NCBI RefSeq assembly: GCF_002021565.1 | Contig: NZ_MSZX01000003.1 | Location: forward strand, 27-64,026 | DNA length: 64,000 bases | Direction of reading: 5' to 3' | From: Paenibacillus selenitireducens | GTDB taxonomy: Bacteria > Bacillota > Bacilli > Paenibacillales > Paenibacillaceae | Shown here: positions 20,812 to 28,998 of the stretch, one piece after another | How the letters are laid out: every line of letters starts with the position of its first letter | How positions within the stretch are numbered: the stretch's first letter is position 1 | Notes under the pieces: model-generated | Seen by the model: the letters and a program-made list of their open reading frames with translations, nothing else | Databases searched by the model: none | Told to the model about the DNA's origin: nothing | Program-made: the position numbers and the translations under genes

Positions 20812-20834
20812 TCTAAAATTTGAGGTGAGAAACA

Positions 20835-21596
20835 TTGTCTAAAATCATAGCTGTAACCAACCAAAAGGGAGGCGTTGGTAAAACAACGACTTCTGTCAAT
20901 TTAGGAGCTGCGCTTGCCACCTTGGGCAAACGTGTATTATTAGTTGATATCGATCCACAAGGCAATACGACAAGTGGAATCGGTGTTAACAAAGCAGATG
21001 TGGCGAACTGTATCTATGATGTCATTATTAATGATGTGCATCCTAAAGATGCGATTCTTCCGACTCGAATTGAGGGACTAAGTATTCTCCCTGCAACGAT
21101 TCAGCTTGCTGGAGCAGAAATCGAGTTGGTGCCCACTATTTCGCGTGAAGTACGGTTGAAGAAATCTCTTCATCTTGTTAAGCATATGTTCGATTATATT
21201 ATTATCGATTGCCCGCCATCTTTAGGCATCTTGACGATTAACTCCCTTACAGCGGCTGATTCTGTCATTATTCCAATTCAGTGCGAATACTATGCTTTGG
21301 AAGGACTTAGTCAACTGTTAAATACGGTACGATTAGTCCAAAAGCATTTAAATACGTCATTACAGATCGAAGGCGTGCTGATGACGATGTTCGATGCGCG
21401 TACGAACTTGGGTATCCAAGTCATTGAAGAAGTTAAGAAGTATTTCCAACAAAAAGTATATCAGACGGTGATCCCGCGTAACGTGAGACTCAGTGAGGCT
21501 CCGTCGCATGGTGAATCGATTATTACGTATGATCCGAGATCGAAAGGTGCAGAAGTGTACCTGGAGCTTGGAAAGGAAGTGATATCAAGTGAGTAA
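20835..21596 (+). CDS. parA: Chromosome segregation ATPase ParA (Soj)
   Basis: 253 aa from TTG 20835, AGGTGAGA nine bases upstream. Deviant Walker A KGGVGKTTTSVN (11-22), Walker A' VDIDPQGNTTSG, Walker B IIIDCPPSLG. Soj binds DNA as an ATP dimer, is switched by ParB and also modulates DnaA. The reading frame overlaps parB by 8 bp. Confidence 0.97.
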   Translation: MSKIIAVTNQKGGVGKTTTSVNLGAALATLGKRVLLVDIDPQGNTTSGIGVNKADVANCIYDVIINDVHPKDAILPTRIEGLSILPATIQLAGAEIELVPTISREVRLKKSLHLVKHMFDYIIIDCPPSLGILTINSLTAADSVIIPIQCEYYALEGLSQLLNTVRLVQKHLNTSLQIEGVLMTMFDARTNLGIQVIEEVKKYFQQKVYQTVIPRNVRLSEAPSHGESIITYDPRSKGAEVYLELGKEVISSE

Positions 21597-22431
21597 ACGC
21601 TTGGGAAAAGGGTTGGATGCGCTTATTCCTTCATTGTCTATTAATGAAGATGATAAGGTTATAGAAATATCATTAGGTCATTTACGTCCCAACCCATATC
21701 AACCACGGAAAACATTTGATGAAGCTTCGATTCAAGAGTTAGCTGAGTCCATCAAACAACACGGTGTTATTCAACCGATTATCGTCCGTAGTGTTCTAAA
21801 AGGGTATGAAATCATTGCAGGGGAGCGTCGCTTCCGAGCATCACAATTGTGCGGAAATGCAACGATTCCTGCGGTTGTTCGTAATTTTAATGATCAACAG
21901 GTTATGGAGATTGCATTAATAGAGAACTTGCAACGTGAGAATCTAAATGCAATTGAAGTTGCTGTGGCCTATCAAGGGCTTATGGATCAATTCTCCTTAA
22001 CACAAGAAGAACTCTCGATGAAGGTAGGGAAGTCTCGTTCCCATATTGCTAACTTCTTGCGGTTACTGCAACTACCAGAAGAAGTCAAAGATTATGTTTC
22101 ACGTGGAACATTATCCATGGGGCATGCAAGAGCCATAGCAGGGGTGAAGGATACTGCAAAGGTAAAAGAACTTGCTAAGCTGACGATAAGTAATGAGTGG
22201 AGTGTTCGGGAGTTAGAAGAAGCCATTCAGAATTTAGACAGTAAAGCGACCGCGGAAAAGCAGAAAGTCAAAGCTCAGAAACGAGATCCATATATCCATC
22301 AGGTGGAGGAATCGCTTCGAGAACGATTCAAAACAACGGTGAAAATTAAACAAAGTAAAGAAAAAGGTAAGATAGAATTATCTTACTACAATCAACAAGA
22401 TTTGGAACGGTTATTGGAACTTTTAAATTAG
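21589..22431 (+). CDS. parB: Chromosome partitioning protein ParB (Spo0J)
   Basis: 280 aa from GTG 21589, overlapping parA. MSKRLGKGLDALIPSL at the N-terminus contacts ParA (Lys/Arg-rich). Then the CTPase core with RPNPYQPRKTFDE and GERRFRASQL, the parS-reading HTH (LTQEELSMKVGKSRSHIANFLRLL) and a C-terminal dimer domain. ParB clamps slide from parS and load condensin near the origin. One parS lies within the gene itself. Confidence 0.97.
   Translation: MSKRLGKGLDALIPSLSINEDDKVIEISLGHLRPNPYQPRKTFDEASIQELAESIKQHGVIQPIIVRSVLKGYEIIAGERRFRASQLCGNATIPAVVRNFNDQQVMEIALIENLQRENLNAIEVAVAYQGLMDQFSLTQEELSMKVGKSRSHIANFLRLLQLPEEVKDYVSRGTLSMGHARAIAGVKDTAKVKELAKLTISNEWSVRELEEAIQNLDSKATAEKQKVKAQKRDPYIHQVEESLRERFKTTVKIKQSKEKGKIELSYYNQQDLERLLELLN
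22095..22110. other. parS centromere site inside parB
   Basis: TGTTTCACGTGGAACA, same orientation and sequence as the site at 19284. An intragenic parS in spo0J/parB is also found in B. subtilis. Here it encodes part of the sequence DYVSRGTLS. Confidence 0.95.
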
Positions 22432-22452
22432 AACAATATAATAAGCATCCCC

Positions 22453-22512
22453 AATAGCATGCCATTGAATTCTTCCTAGGGAAGGATTACACTAAGGTAT
22501 GCTATTCTTTTT
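22453..22512 (+). terminator. Terminator after parB
   Basis: AATAGCATGCC (22453-22463) pairs with GGTATGCTATT (22496-22506), one G-T pair; the loop holds a second small hairpin (CTTCC/GGAAG). CTTTTT follows. Confidence 0.65.
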
Positions 22513-22534
22513 CATAAAAGCGGGGTGTGATGAA

Positions 22535-23710
22535 ATGGACGAAAATAACCGCCGACGTGTTATTTATATGGATCATGCAGCGACATCTTGGCCGAAGCCA
22601 GAACAGGTATTGCATGCAATGCAGGAGGCTCTTACTTCGTATGGAGCAAACCCGGGTCGAGGCAGTCATACGATGGCGGTACAAGCGAGTAGAGTGATTT
22701 TTCAGACACGAAGAAATCTGGCGAAGTTATTTGGGATCCGAAACCCGAATGACATTGCCTTCACCATGAATACAACAATGGCATTAAATATGGCGATAAA
22801 AGGTGTATTGCATTCAGGCGATCATGTGATTGTAACATCCATTGAACATAATTCCGTGCGGCGACCTCTTGAGTATTTAAAAAAACATCATGGGATCGAA
22901 GTGACGTATTTACAATCAACTACCGATGGCCAATTGGATGTATCCGAACTTGAACGATCTTTCCAGCCGCACACGAAGCTCGTGATATGCAGCCATAGTT
23001 CGAATCTATTGGGCACGATTCTACCCATTGCTCAGATCGGAAAGATAACACATGCAAGAGATGTTCTTTTCTTGGTTGATGCAGCCCAATCAGCAGGTAT
23101 TCTACCAATTGACGTAGAAGCCATGAATATCGATCTGCTGGCTTTTCCAGGGCATAAAGGGTTATTGGGTCCTCAGGGGACAGGAGGGCTCTACATAAGC
23201 CCTGAGATCGATCTGGAGCCATTGCTTCAAGGCGGAACAGGGAGTCGTTCAGAGGATATTGAGCAGCCGTCTGTTCGACCAGATCGATACGAGGCCGGGA
23301 CGCCGAACACGGTGGGGATTGCAGGATTGAATGAGGGCGTAAAATTCATTCTTGCGGAGTCGGTGGACAAGATTCATACAAAAGAATGGACGCTTACGCA
23401 GCGTCTCATGAAGGGACTCGAATCGATTCCATCTATTCAATTACTAGGGCCAGCATGTGGTGAGCCGAGAACAGGGATTGTATCCTTTATTGCAGAGGGT
23501 GTCGATGCTTCTGAAATGGCCTTCCGATTAGATCGAGAGTATCAGATCGCGGTCCGATCCGGCATGCATTGTACGCCGCTTGCGCATGAAACAGCAGGTA
23601 CGTTAGGTAGCGGAGCCGTGCGAGTAAGTATTGGATATTTTACGACAGAAGAAGAAATTGAGGCTGTCATTACAGCCGTTCAAGCAATCATTGCGGATTA
23701 TTTACGGTAG
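22535..23710 (+). CDS. Cysteine desulfurase-like PLP enzyme (class V aminotransferase fold)
   Basis: 391 aa from ATG 22535. N-terminal YMDHAATSWPKPEQVL; PLP-binding His in SIEHNSV; Schiff-base Lys in FPGHKGLLGPQG (near 209); C-terminal RSGMHCTPLAHE with the catalytic Cys of the persulfide-forming SufS-type enzymes. This branch of about 380 residues is common in Bacillota. Sulfur donation to clusters or tRNA is inferred; no scaffold protein is nearby. 103 bp after parB. Confidence 0.85.
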   Translation: MDENNRRRVIYMDHAATSWPKPEQVLHAMQEALTSYGANPGRGSHTMAVQASRVIFQTRRNLAKLFGIRNPNDIAFTMNTTMALNMAIKGVLHSGDHVIVTSIEHNSVRRPLEYLKKHHGIEVTYLQSTTDGQLDVSELERSFQPHTKLVICSHSSNLLGTILPIAQIGKITHARDVLFLVDAAQSAGILPIDVEAMNIDLLAFPGHKGLLGPQGTGGLYISPEIDLEPLLQGGTGSRSEDIEQPSVRPDRYEAGTPNTVGIAGLNEGVKFILAESVDKIHTKEWTLTQRLMKGLESIPSIQLLGPACGEPRTGIVSFIAEGVDASEMAFRLDREYQIAVRSGMHCTPLAHETAGTLGSGAVRVSIGYFTTEEEIEAVITAVQAIIADYLR

Positions 23711-23725
23711 GGGAGAACAGAAGGA

Positions 23726-24220
23726 ATGGACACGATGATGCAAGATCAAGTGCTATGGATGGTTGTAGGTGTATTAATATTGTTGACAGTAATTCTGTTC
23801 ATCATGATATTGGTTCAAGCGTCAAGGTTGAAAAAGTTACGGCGTAAGTACAATGACATGATGGATGGCACAGGTGTTAAGGATTTAGAAGAGCTGATTA
23901 TTGAAATGAAGGAGCATATTTATGCTTTGCAGGAAGGGCAATCCGAACATACCCAAGCGATTCAAGGCTTGAATGTAAAGATGAAGAAGTCGAAATCCAA
24001 TGTCGGATTTCTACGGTATAATCCTTTTAGCGATAACGGTAGTGATTTGAGCTTCTCACTTGCCATTGTGAATGAAGAACAAGATGGAATCATTCTAAGT
24101 GGATTGCACAGTCGCGATAGTACGTATGTGTACGCCAAACCAATTGAAGAGGGAAAGTCCAAGTACGCATTATCTCCAGAAGAGGAAGAAGCGCTTAGTC
24201 TCGCGGAGCGTAAGGCTTAG
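23726..24220 (+). CDS. DUF4446 family membrane-anchored protein
   Basis: 164 aa. One membrane helix (8-31, VLWMVVGVLILLTVILFIMILVQ), then a predicted coiled coil (34-90) and a conserved core with VGFLRYNPFSDNGSDLSFSLA and SGLHSRDSTYVYAKPI, typical of DUF4446, which is found near parB in many Bacillota. Function unknown. Start ATG 23726 or ATG 23735. Its last 26 bp overlap the convergent yyaC gene. Confidence 0.88.
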   Translation: MDTMMQDQVLWMVVGVLILLTVILFIMILVQASRLKKLRRKYNDMMDGTGVKDLEELIIEMKEHIYALQEGQSEHTQAIQGLNVKMKKSKSNVGFLRYNPFSDNGSDLSFSLAIVNEEQDGIILSGLHSRDSTYVYAKPIEEGKSKYALSPEEEEALSLAERKA

Positions 24221-24800
24221 GCAGATGATGCCATTGCTTGATGGCCAAATATAAGCTGTTCGCAATTATATCGGATAATTTCATAACCAAGCTCAGACGA
24301 GTGTTCTGTAGAACAAAGTATTCCATAAAGCCGCCTACGTTGACGATCCCTGTAATATGCATATCGCCGACCGGCGGCAATTGTTTATGTACCCCTGCAC
24401 CAGGACGAACGGGACCCGAAGCGACTTGAATATTACCTACACTGCTCGTTTGGCCGAGGCAGGCGTCAATGCCAATGATAAATGGATTTTTGACATGGGT
24501 ATCGATATGCTGTAATGTATCGGCTAAGTTGACAGCATGAACCGGTTCATCCAGCGTCCCAAAAACCTTAAAATGCGGGCTGTTGAATCTGGCGAGTGAT
24601 GAGCCAACGAGAGGGCCAAGGCAATCGCCCGTCGAGCGATCTGTGCCGACACAGACGATGGTAATGGTACTTTCAGCCGTAATAGGGGTTAAGAAATCTA
24701 CTATTCGGTTCGTTACTGCGGCGTGAATGTGAGATTCGGTATGAGACATTTTGAGAGAAGGTAGTTCTTTAATACGGCTAGAATAGATGGAAAAAGACAT
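24195..24800 (-). CDS. yyaC: Spore protease YyaC
   Basis: 201 aa. Related to the germination protease GPR and hydrogenase maturation proteases: TIVCVGTDRSTGDCLGPLVG near residues 48-67, FIIGIDACLGQ near 107, GVHKQLPPVGDMHITGIVNVGG after. The family is confined to spore formers, so the gene argues for sporulation. It is convergent with DUF4446 and overlaps its 3' end. GGAGG is ten bases before the ATG. No sporulation promoter could be placed with confidence. Confidence 0.93.
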   Translation of the reverse strand: MSFSIYSSRIKELPSLKMSHTESHIHAAVTNRIVDFLTPITAESTITIVCVGTDRSTGDCLGPLVGSSLARFNSPHFKVFGTLDEPVHAVNLADTLQHIDTHVKNPFIIGIDACLGQTSSVGNIQVASGPVRPGAGVHKQLPPVGDMHITGIVNVGGFMEYFVLQNTRLSLVMKLSDIIANSLYLAIKQWHHLPKPYAPRD

Positions 24801-24929
24801 GTTGGCATAACCTCCGTCTATGAATTGTATTCCTAGTATATGGATGAAAGAGCGGTTTTATACTTGTGAAATAGAAGAATTCATTAGATGGTTATATTCC
24901 ATTGAATTAGAGGAGTGCGAGCGAAAATC

Positions 24930-25181
24930 ATGGAGTCGTGGATGCTTATTGCTTTTGATTCGACACAGCAGGCGCTGCGGACAGAAATGCTCTTGGAGTT
25001 CTTAGACATTGAGATTGATATCTGTCCGACGCCCAAAGAGATTACGGCAGGTTGTGCCTTGTCGATTCAGTTTCCAACAGATGATTTAAATACGGTGAAG
25101 AAGACCATTCAGGATGAGCAAGTTGAAATCCGGGGGATCTATTTTAAAAGTGAGAACGGGTATGATAACATCGAGATGTAA
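24930..25181 (+). CDS. DUF3343 domain protein
   Basis: 83 aa from ATG 24930 (GTG 24915 possible; AGAGGAG overlaps that GTG and is rather far from the ATG, so the start is uncertain). SWMLIAFDSTQQALRTEMLLEFL and PTPKEITAGCALSIQFP match the DUF3343 pattern of a small ferredoxin-like fold. Function unknown; some relatives sit near sulfur-transfer proteins, which fits the nearby cysteine desulfurase but proves nothing. Confidence 0.75.
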   Translation: MESWMLIAFDSTQQALRTEMLLEFLDIEIDICPTPKEITAGCALSIQFPTDDLNTVKKTIQDEQVEIRGIYFKSENGYDNIEM

Positions 25182-25207
25182 CATCATGGAAGATAGGGAG
25201 TGATTTC

Positions 25208-26143
25208 ATGTCGTATCTCTTTGCACTTGACGAGAATGAAACCACACAAATGATTGAGAATAATATTAGTTGGTTCCAAAAAAAGATCTGGGGGCCGCTC
25301 ACGAATCCAGATTTGTGGGGAAATTTGATGTGGATATCCATCAAAATTATTCTAATCATCGTGGTATGTCGCGTATTGATTAGAGTACTACAAAAAACCA
25401 TCAATCATGTGATTCTAAAAAAAGCGGATCAGCGTACGCAGGTGAACCCCCGTCGTATGATTACGATCGGTAAGCTGTTAAGCAGTGTTGTGCGGTATGG
25501 TATAAATGGTGTGATGATCCTTATGGTGATCTCCGAGCTGAATGTCGTGGATTTAAGGCCGATACTAGCCGGAGCCGGTGTACTCGGTCTAGCGATAGGT
25601 TTTGGAGCACAGAGTCTCGTGAAAGATATCATTACAGGGTTTTTTATCATATTCGAGGACCAGTTCGCTGTAGGGGATGTCATTGAGGTGAACAAAAGTC
25701 GGGGTACGGTTGAAATGATTGGACTTCGCTCGACTCGGATTTTAAGTTGGACAGGGGAAGTTTTCATTATCCCAAACGGCTTAATTAATGAAGTAACGAA
25801 TTTCTCCTTACATAATTCCCTTTCAATCGTGGATATTGCCATTGCTTATGAAGAGAATGCGGATGAGGCGATTGAATTTATGAAGAAGGTTATGCCGGCG
25901 TTGAAGGAGCGTAATCTAGATCTTGTGAAGGAGCCGGAAGTGCTTGGTGTTCAGCTTATAAGCCAATCCAGCGTCACGATACGCATCATTGGGGAATGTA
26001 AACCTAATACACAAGCGGGCGTTTCTCGATTTATTAATATTGAAATGAAAAGATTGTTGGATGCACATGGAATTGAATTCCCGTATCCACGTATGGTCAC
26101 CTATCATCGAAAGGAAAAAGGGGAAGTGGGAGATGGAGCGTAA
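25208..26143 (+). CDS. Small-conductance mechanosensitive channel (MscS family)
   Basis: 311 aa. Three membrane helices in the first 150 residues; pore helix TM3 with AGAGVLGLAIGFGAQSLVKD, the Gly/Ala packing pattern of MscS, then the beta domain (GDVIEVNKSRGTVEMIGLRST and the PNG motif in FIIPNGLINEVTNFS) and an alpha/beta C-terminal vestibule. Releases solutes on hypo-osmotic shock. Similar to B. subtilis YkuT/YyzX-region genes near the origin. The DUF951 gene overlaps its end by 11 bp. Confidence 0.93.
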   Translation: MSYLFALDENETTQMIENNISWFQKKIWGPLTNPDLWGNLMWISIKIILIIVVCRVLIRVLQKTINHVILKKADQRTQVNPRRMITIGKLLSSVVRYGINGVMILMVISELNVVDLRPILAGAGVLGLAIGFGAQSLVKDIITGFFIIFEDQFAVGDVIEVNKSRGTVEMIGLRSTRILSWTGEVFIIPNGLINEVTNFSLHNSLSIVDIAIAYEENADEAIEFMKKVMPALKERNLDLVKEPEVLGVQLISQSSVTIRIIGECKPNTQAGVSRFINIEMKRLLDAHGIEFPYPRMVTYHRKEKGEVGDGA

Positions 26144-26363
26144 ACAATTCGAATTGTGGGATGTCGTTCAAATGAAGAAACCTCATCCATGTGGTACCAA
26201 TGAGATGGAGATCATCCGCATGGGTATGGATATTCGCATTAAGTGTGTAGGATGCCAGCACAGTGTTCTTATTCCTCGCTCAAAATTCGAGAAGAACTTG
26301 AAGAAAGTTCTACGGAATACGAAGCGCCAAGATGAGGTTGCGGGGGATCCAACAAATTCATAA
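26133..26363 (+). CDS. DUF951 family protein (YyzM-like)
   Basis: 76 aa from ATG 26133, inside the mscS 3' end (GGGAG upstream). LWDVVQMKKPHPCGTNEMEIIRMGMDIRIKCVGC then RSKFEKNLKKV is the DUF951 pattern: KKPHPCG and CxxC form a zinc-knuckle-like motif. Located in the same place as yyzM of Bacillus. Function unknown. Confidence 0.9.
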   Translation: MERKQFELWDVVQMKKPHPCGTNEMEIIRMGMDIRIKCVGCQHSVLIPRSKFEKNLKKVLRNTKRQDEVAGDPTNS

Positions 26364-26380
26364 TTTTTTTGGACAACTAG

Positions 26381-26409
26381 TTGCGAAAAGCTCTAAAATC
26401 TGATAATAT
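26381..26409 (+). promoter_or_regulatory. tRNA-Ser promoter
   Basis: -35 TTGCGA (26381-26386), 17-bp spacer, -10 TAATAT (26404-26409); predicted start about six bases before the tRNA. Confidence 0.6.
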
Positions 26410-26421
26410 TAATGATGCTGC

Positions 26422-26512
26422 GGAAAGGTACCCAAGAGGCCCAAGGGGGCTGACTCGAAATCAGCTAGGCGTCGCAAGGCGTGCGTGGGTTCGAATCCCA
26501 CTCTTTCCGCCA
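26422..26512 (+). tRNA. tRNA-Ser (anticodon CGA)
   Basis: 91 nt. Acceptor GGAAAGG pairs with TCTTTCC (one G-U), discriminator G, encoded CCA at 26510-26512. Anticodon arm GCTGA-CTCGAAA-TCAGC gives CGA, reading UCG. Long class II variable arm (GGCGTCGCAAGGCG). T arm GTGGG-TTCGAAT-CCCAC. The variable arm and anticodon agree on serine. Confidence 0.97.
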
Positions 26513-26530
26513 CCATAAACCTATAAGCAG

Positions 26531-26570
26531 AACCTCTCTAATCGTCAGTAGACGATGGGGAGGTTTTTTT
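26531..26570 (+). terminator. Terminator after tRNA-Ser
   Basis: AACCTCTCTAATCGTC / GACGATGGGGAGGTT, interrupted stem, then seven T. Confidence 0.85.
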
Positions 26571-26601
26571 GTGTTTCTAACCGAAATGATGGCTGCATTA
26601 G

Positions 26602-26722
26602 TTATCCACAATCTAAAGTGATGCTAGTGAATAAGATAAGAAGAAAAAATGGATATACACATGTGGGTAAAGGGTTTGGACAGAAATTCAACAATTGAAT
26701 TTTGAAATATTTCTGTGGATAA
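26602..26722. other. DnaA-box cluster remote from oriC
   Basis: Within 121 bp: perfect TTATCCACA at 26602-26610 and perfect TGTGGATAA at 26714-26722, plus one-mismatch sites near 26653 (ATATACACA) and 26662 (TGTGGGTAA). It lies 14 kb from the main cluster in a gap with no intact gene (26571-27150). Resembles the DnaA-box clusters of B. subtilis that titrate DnaA. Confidence 0.7.
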
Positions 26723-26943
26723 GTGAGGTGGGGAAGAAGGAAGGGTTGTAGTGTAATTAAGTCAGTGAGAAGAAATTCAGCACGAATGATGTGTGGATTT
26801 CAACACTAATCTAGGGGCTGTCTTCGCTCAGGCCAACGTGATAGAATGACTGCGGAAATGTAAAACAATAATCCGTCGTGTAAGCAGCTAGGATATAGGT
26901 ATTGATGTAAGCGGTTACAAATTGGGAGCAAGGTGGAGCAGGC

Positions 26944-27107
26944 GGCTTGGAAGTGTTCAATTATAACAGTGCTTATTTAGGGAAGTTATTCAAGAACCAT
27001 ACAGGGAGAAAGTATATACCGTCGCAGAGAAGGTTGGATATGCGAACGTGAATTATTTTCACAGTAAGTTCAAGAAGTATGTAGGTGATCACCGACGACT
27101 TATTGCA
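26944..27107 (+). pseudogene. Remnant of an AraC-type (YesN-like) regulator
   Basis: Two pieces of a C-terminal AraC HTH domain lie in different frames: LEVFNYNSAYLGKLFKNHTG (26947-27006) and TVAEKVGYANVNYFHSKFKK (about 27018-27080, ending YVGDHRR). In intact relatives about 20-25 residues stand between these pieces; here only about ten bases remain. No start or N-terminal receiver domain is seen, so this is a decayed fragment. Strand and frame break read directly from sequence. Confidence 0.75.
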
Positions 27108-27151
27108 AACAGCGCAATGCTATGGATGAAGAAGAGATGTCGAACTAAATC

Positions 27152-27187
27152 AAACGAGCCGTTGCAGGGATGCGCAGGCTCGTTTTT
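27152..27187. terminator. Terminator between the AraC remnant and the HAD gene
   Basis: AAACGAGCC (27152-27160) pairs with GGCTCGTTT (27177-27185); T run on the plus strand, weaker TTTGATTT on the minus strand. Probably serves the HAD gene ending at 27198 and any transcript entering from the left. Confidence 0.7.
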
Positions 27188-27197
27188 TATGTTCTTC

Positions 27198-27863
27198 TTA
27201 TGCAGGTAAAAGGGTAAGCAGTTCTTCAAAGGACGTGATGATGGCATCGGCGCCTTCCAGCTCGCCTGATTTACGGAAGCCTGCATAATCGCAGCCAATG
27301 GCTGTAATGCTATTCTTATTGCCTGCTTCAATATCGGAAGAGCGGTCGCCGACCATCCATGCGGATTGAATCTGATGGTTCGTAAGAAGCTTATGAACAA
27401 GATCAACCTTCGTTGCAGTCTGGTATTCGCCAGCGCTATAGAGGCTTTCGAATAAGGAATCGATGCCCATATGACGCGTTACGTCACGAACGTAATCTTC
27501 TTGGCCGTTACTGCCTACGAAGAGACGGATTCCTTGCGCTTTGAGGGCACGCAGTGTCTCGACAACGGCAGGATAGAGTTTGCCGTCCCCGCGCTCAAGA
27601 AGTTGATTTTCGTAGTACATCATCAATTCGTCGGCACGGGCGCGAACCTCTGCTGGCGTACCTGGCATGAGACGTTCCCAAATATGTTCGAGCAGCATGC
27701 CAAGGCAACCTAGGATATCTTGATCCGCCGGCACTTCTCCGTGATATAGATCTTCTTCGGCAAGATGTGCATAGGTAAGGCGGAAAGCTTCCAGCACAAT
27801 GGTCTCGGTCTGAAATAAAGTACCGTCTAAATCGAAGATCATGGCTTCTGGTTTCTGTAACAT
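27198..27863 (-). CDS. HAD-family hydrolase (phosphoglycolate phosphatase-like)
   Basis: 221 aa from ATG 27863 (GGAGG seven bases upstream). The longer open frame upstream has no site. HAD motif I IFDLDGTLFQTE (9-20) with nucleophile Asp; motif II FVGSNG; motif III and IV in WMVGDRSSDIEAGNKNSI. A cap of helices lies between I and II (subclass I). Similar enzymes dephosphorylate phosphoglycolate or other small phosphate esters; the substrate is unknown. Single-gene unit. Confidence 0.88.
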   Translation of the reverse strand: MLQKPEAMIFDLDGTLFQTETIVLEAFRLTYAHLAEEDLYHGEVPADQDILGCLGMLLEHIWERLMPGTPAEVRARADELMMYYENQLLERGDGKLYPAVVETLRALKAQGIRLFVGSNGQEDYVRDVTRHMGIDSLFESLYSAGEYQTATKVDLVHKLLTNHQIQSAWMVGDRSSDIEAGNKNSITAIGCDYAGFRKSGELEGADAIITSFEELLTLLPA

Positions 27864-28014
27864 GATGAACCTCCGTTTATGATTTTCTAGAACAACCTTA
27901 GTCATACCATATTTTGGGGGCAAGATACAAGGACAGAACCGAGTGCAGTAGATTGCGACCTGGTTCGATTTGGTGAACGTGCTTTCATCATGGGGACCTA
28001 TATGATGTAGCTGT

Positions 28015-28203
28015 ATGGCGAATTGCGGGGAGGAGCCGAATATTGAGCTACCTTTGGGAGCGTTGCAGGGCAGCATTCTCGACGTTCAGTGCGTGTATCC
28101 GCGCGTGAATGATTGCGAATGGAGTTGGAATGCTGAAGTGGGTACGCTAGGAGTGTGCTTGCCGAACGTGAAAACGGCGAGATTGTTCGAGATTCGGAAG
28201 TAA
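28015..28203 (+). pseudogene. Orphan C-terminal fragment, perhaps of a glycosidase
   Basis: A 62-codon frame ends in DCEWSWNAEVGTLGVCLPNVKTARLFEIRK, which reads like the last beta-strands of a glycoside hydrolase (GH36 alpha-galactosidase-like ends often read ARLFE near the stop). No upstream sequence continues it and there is no ribosome site, so it is taken as a remnant. The family is a guess from memory. The rest of the 27864-28358 gap holds only the NlpC/P60 leader. Confidence 0.35.
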
Positions 28204-28358
28204 AGTGTTGAATTTTAATTGTTTTTTAATAATGCTGCCTAAACACAGGAGTGACCCATAGTTGGCAGGATTCAGGTACTTTATGGGTTCAAAATCTATG
28301 TTAAGGTAGTTGTGCGTTCATCTTGCATGGACGAACTACAAAACATAGGAGGACTTAT

Positions 28359-28898
28359 ATGAATCCTACAAATACAACGCAAGCCAAACGACTAGGTAAA
28401 ACATGTGCAGCGGTTATTCTAAGCCTTTCCGTGGCTTTTTCTATAAATATGGCAACGAACTCGACGAAGGCTCATGCAGCATCAGCCTTATCGATTGCAG
28501 AGCAAGTGATTTCAACAGGGAAAAAATATATTGGGGTACCTTATAAATTTAGAGCACAAGCAGGGAATACGAGCGCGTTCGATTGCTCTTCTTTTACCGA
28601 ATATGTATTTAAGCAGCAGGGGATCGAACTTCCTCGTTCCTCAAGAGAACAAGCGAACGTAGGGACGTACGTATCCCGAAATGACCTGCAGCCGGGCGAC
28701 TTGGTCTTCTCCGATACGAATAAGGACGGAGTAATTAACCATGTGAGTATTTACATGGGCGATGGAAAGTTGCTTCATACGTACCGTGTAGGGATCGGCG
28801 TTACCATTTCGGATTTCGAGGGCAGCACATGGGATAAAACGTATGTTACCGCTCGACGCGTGATTCAGGGCGATTCTACCAACACAAATCAGCAGTAA
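28359..28898 (+). CDS. Secreted NlpC/P60 peptidoglycan endopeptidase, copy 1
   Basis: 179 aa from ATG 28359 (AGGAGG upstream). Signal peptide with hydrophobic core 18-32 and cleavage likely after AHA (40). Single NlpC/P60 domain: Cys76 in FDCSSF, His128 in INHVSIYMG and His140 in LLHTYRVG make the catalytic triad. Likely cuts gamma-D-Glu to diamino acid bonds in wall peptides. No LysM or SH3 binding domain. Close paralog at 33606; both have a shared upstream element. Ends in a polar tail NTNQQ. Confidence 0.92.
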   Translation: MNPTNTTQAKRLGKTCAAVILSLSVAFSINMATNSTKAHAASALSIAEQVISTGKKYIGVPYKFRAQAGNTSAFDCSSFTEYVFKQQGIELPRSSREQANVGTYVSRNDLQPGDLVFSDTNKDGVINHVSIYMGDGKLLHTYRVGIGVTISDFEGSTWDKTYVTARRVIQGDSTNTNQQ

Positions 28899-28942
28899 CT
28901 CTATAAAAGGACAACCTGCACCGTAGGTAGTATTATAAAAAG

Positions 28943-28973
28943 GAAGCTCGGGAATTCACCTGAGCTTCTTTTT
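28943..28973 (+). terminator. Terminator after NlpC/P60 copy 1 (possibly bidirectional)
   Basis: GAAGCTC (28943-28949) pairs with GAGCTTC (28962-28968), then TTTTT. A-rich on its left, so it may also stop the convergent DUF4179 transcript. Confidence 0.75.
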
Positions 28974-28998
28974 CGTTTATCGTAACCTTGCATCTAAG

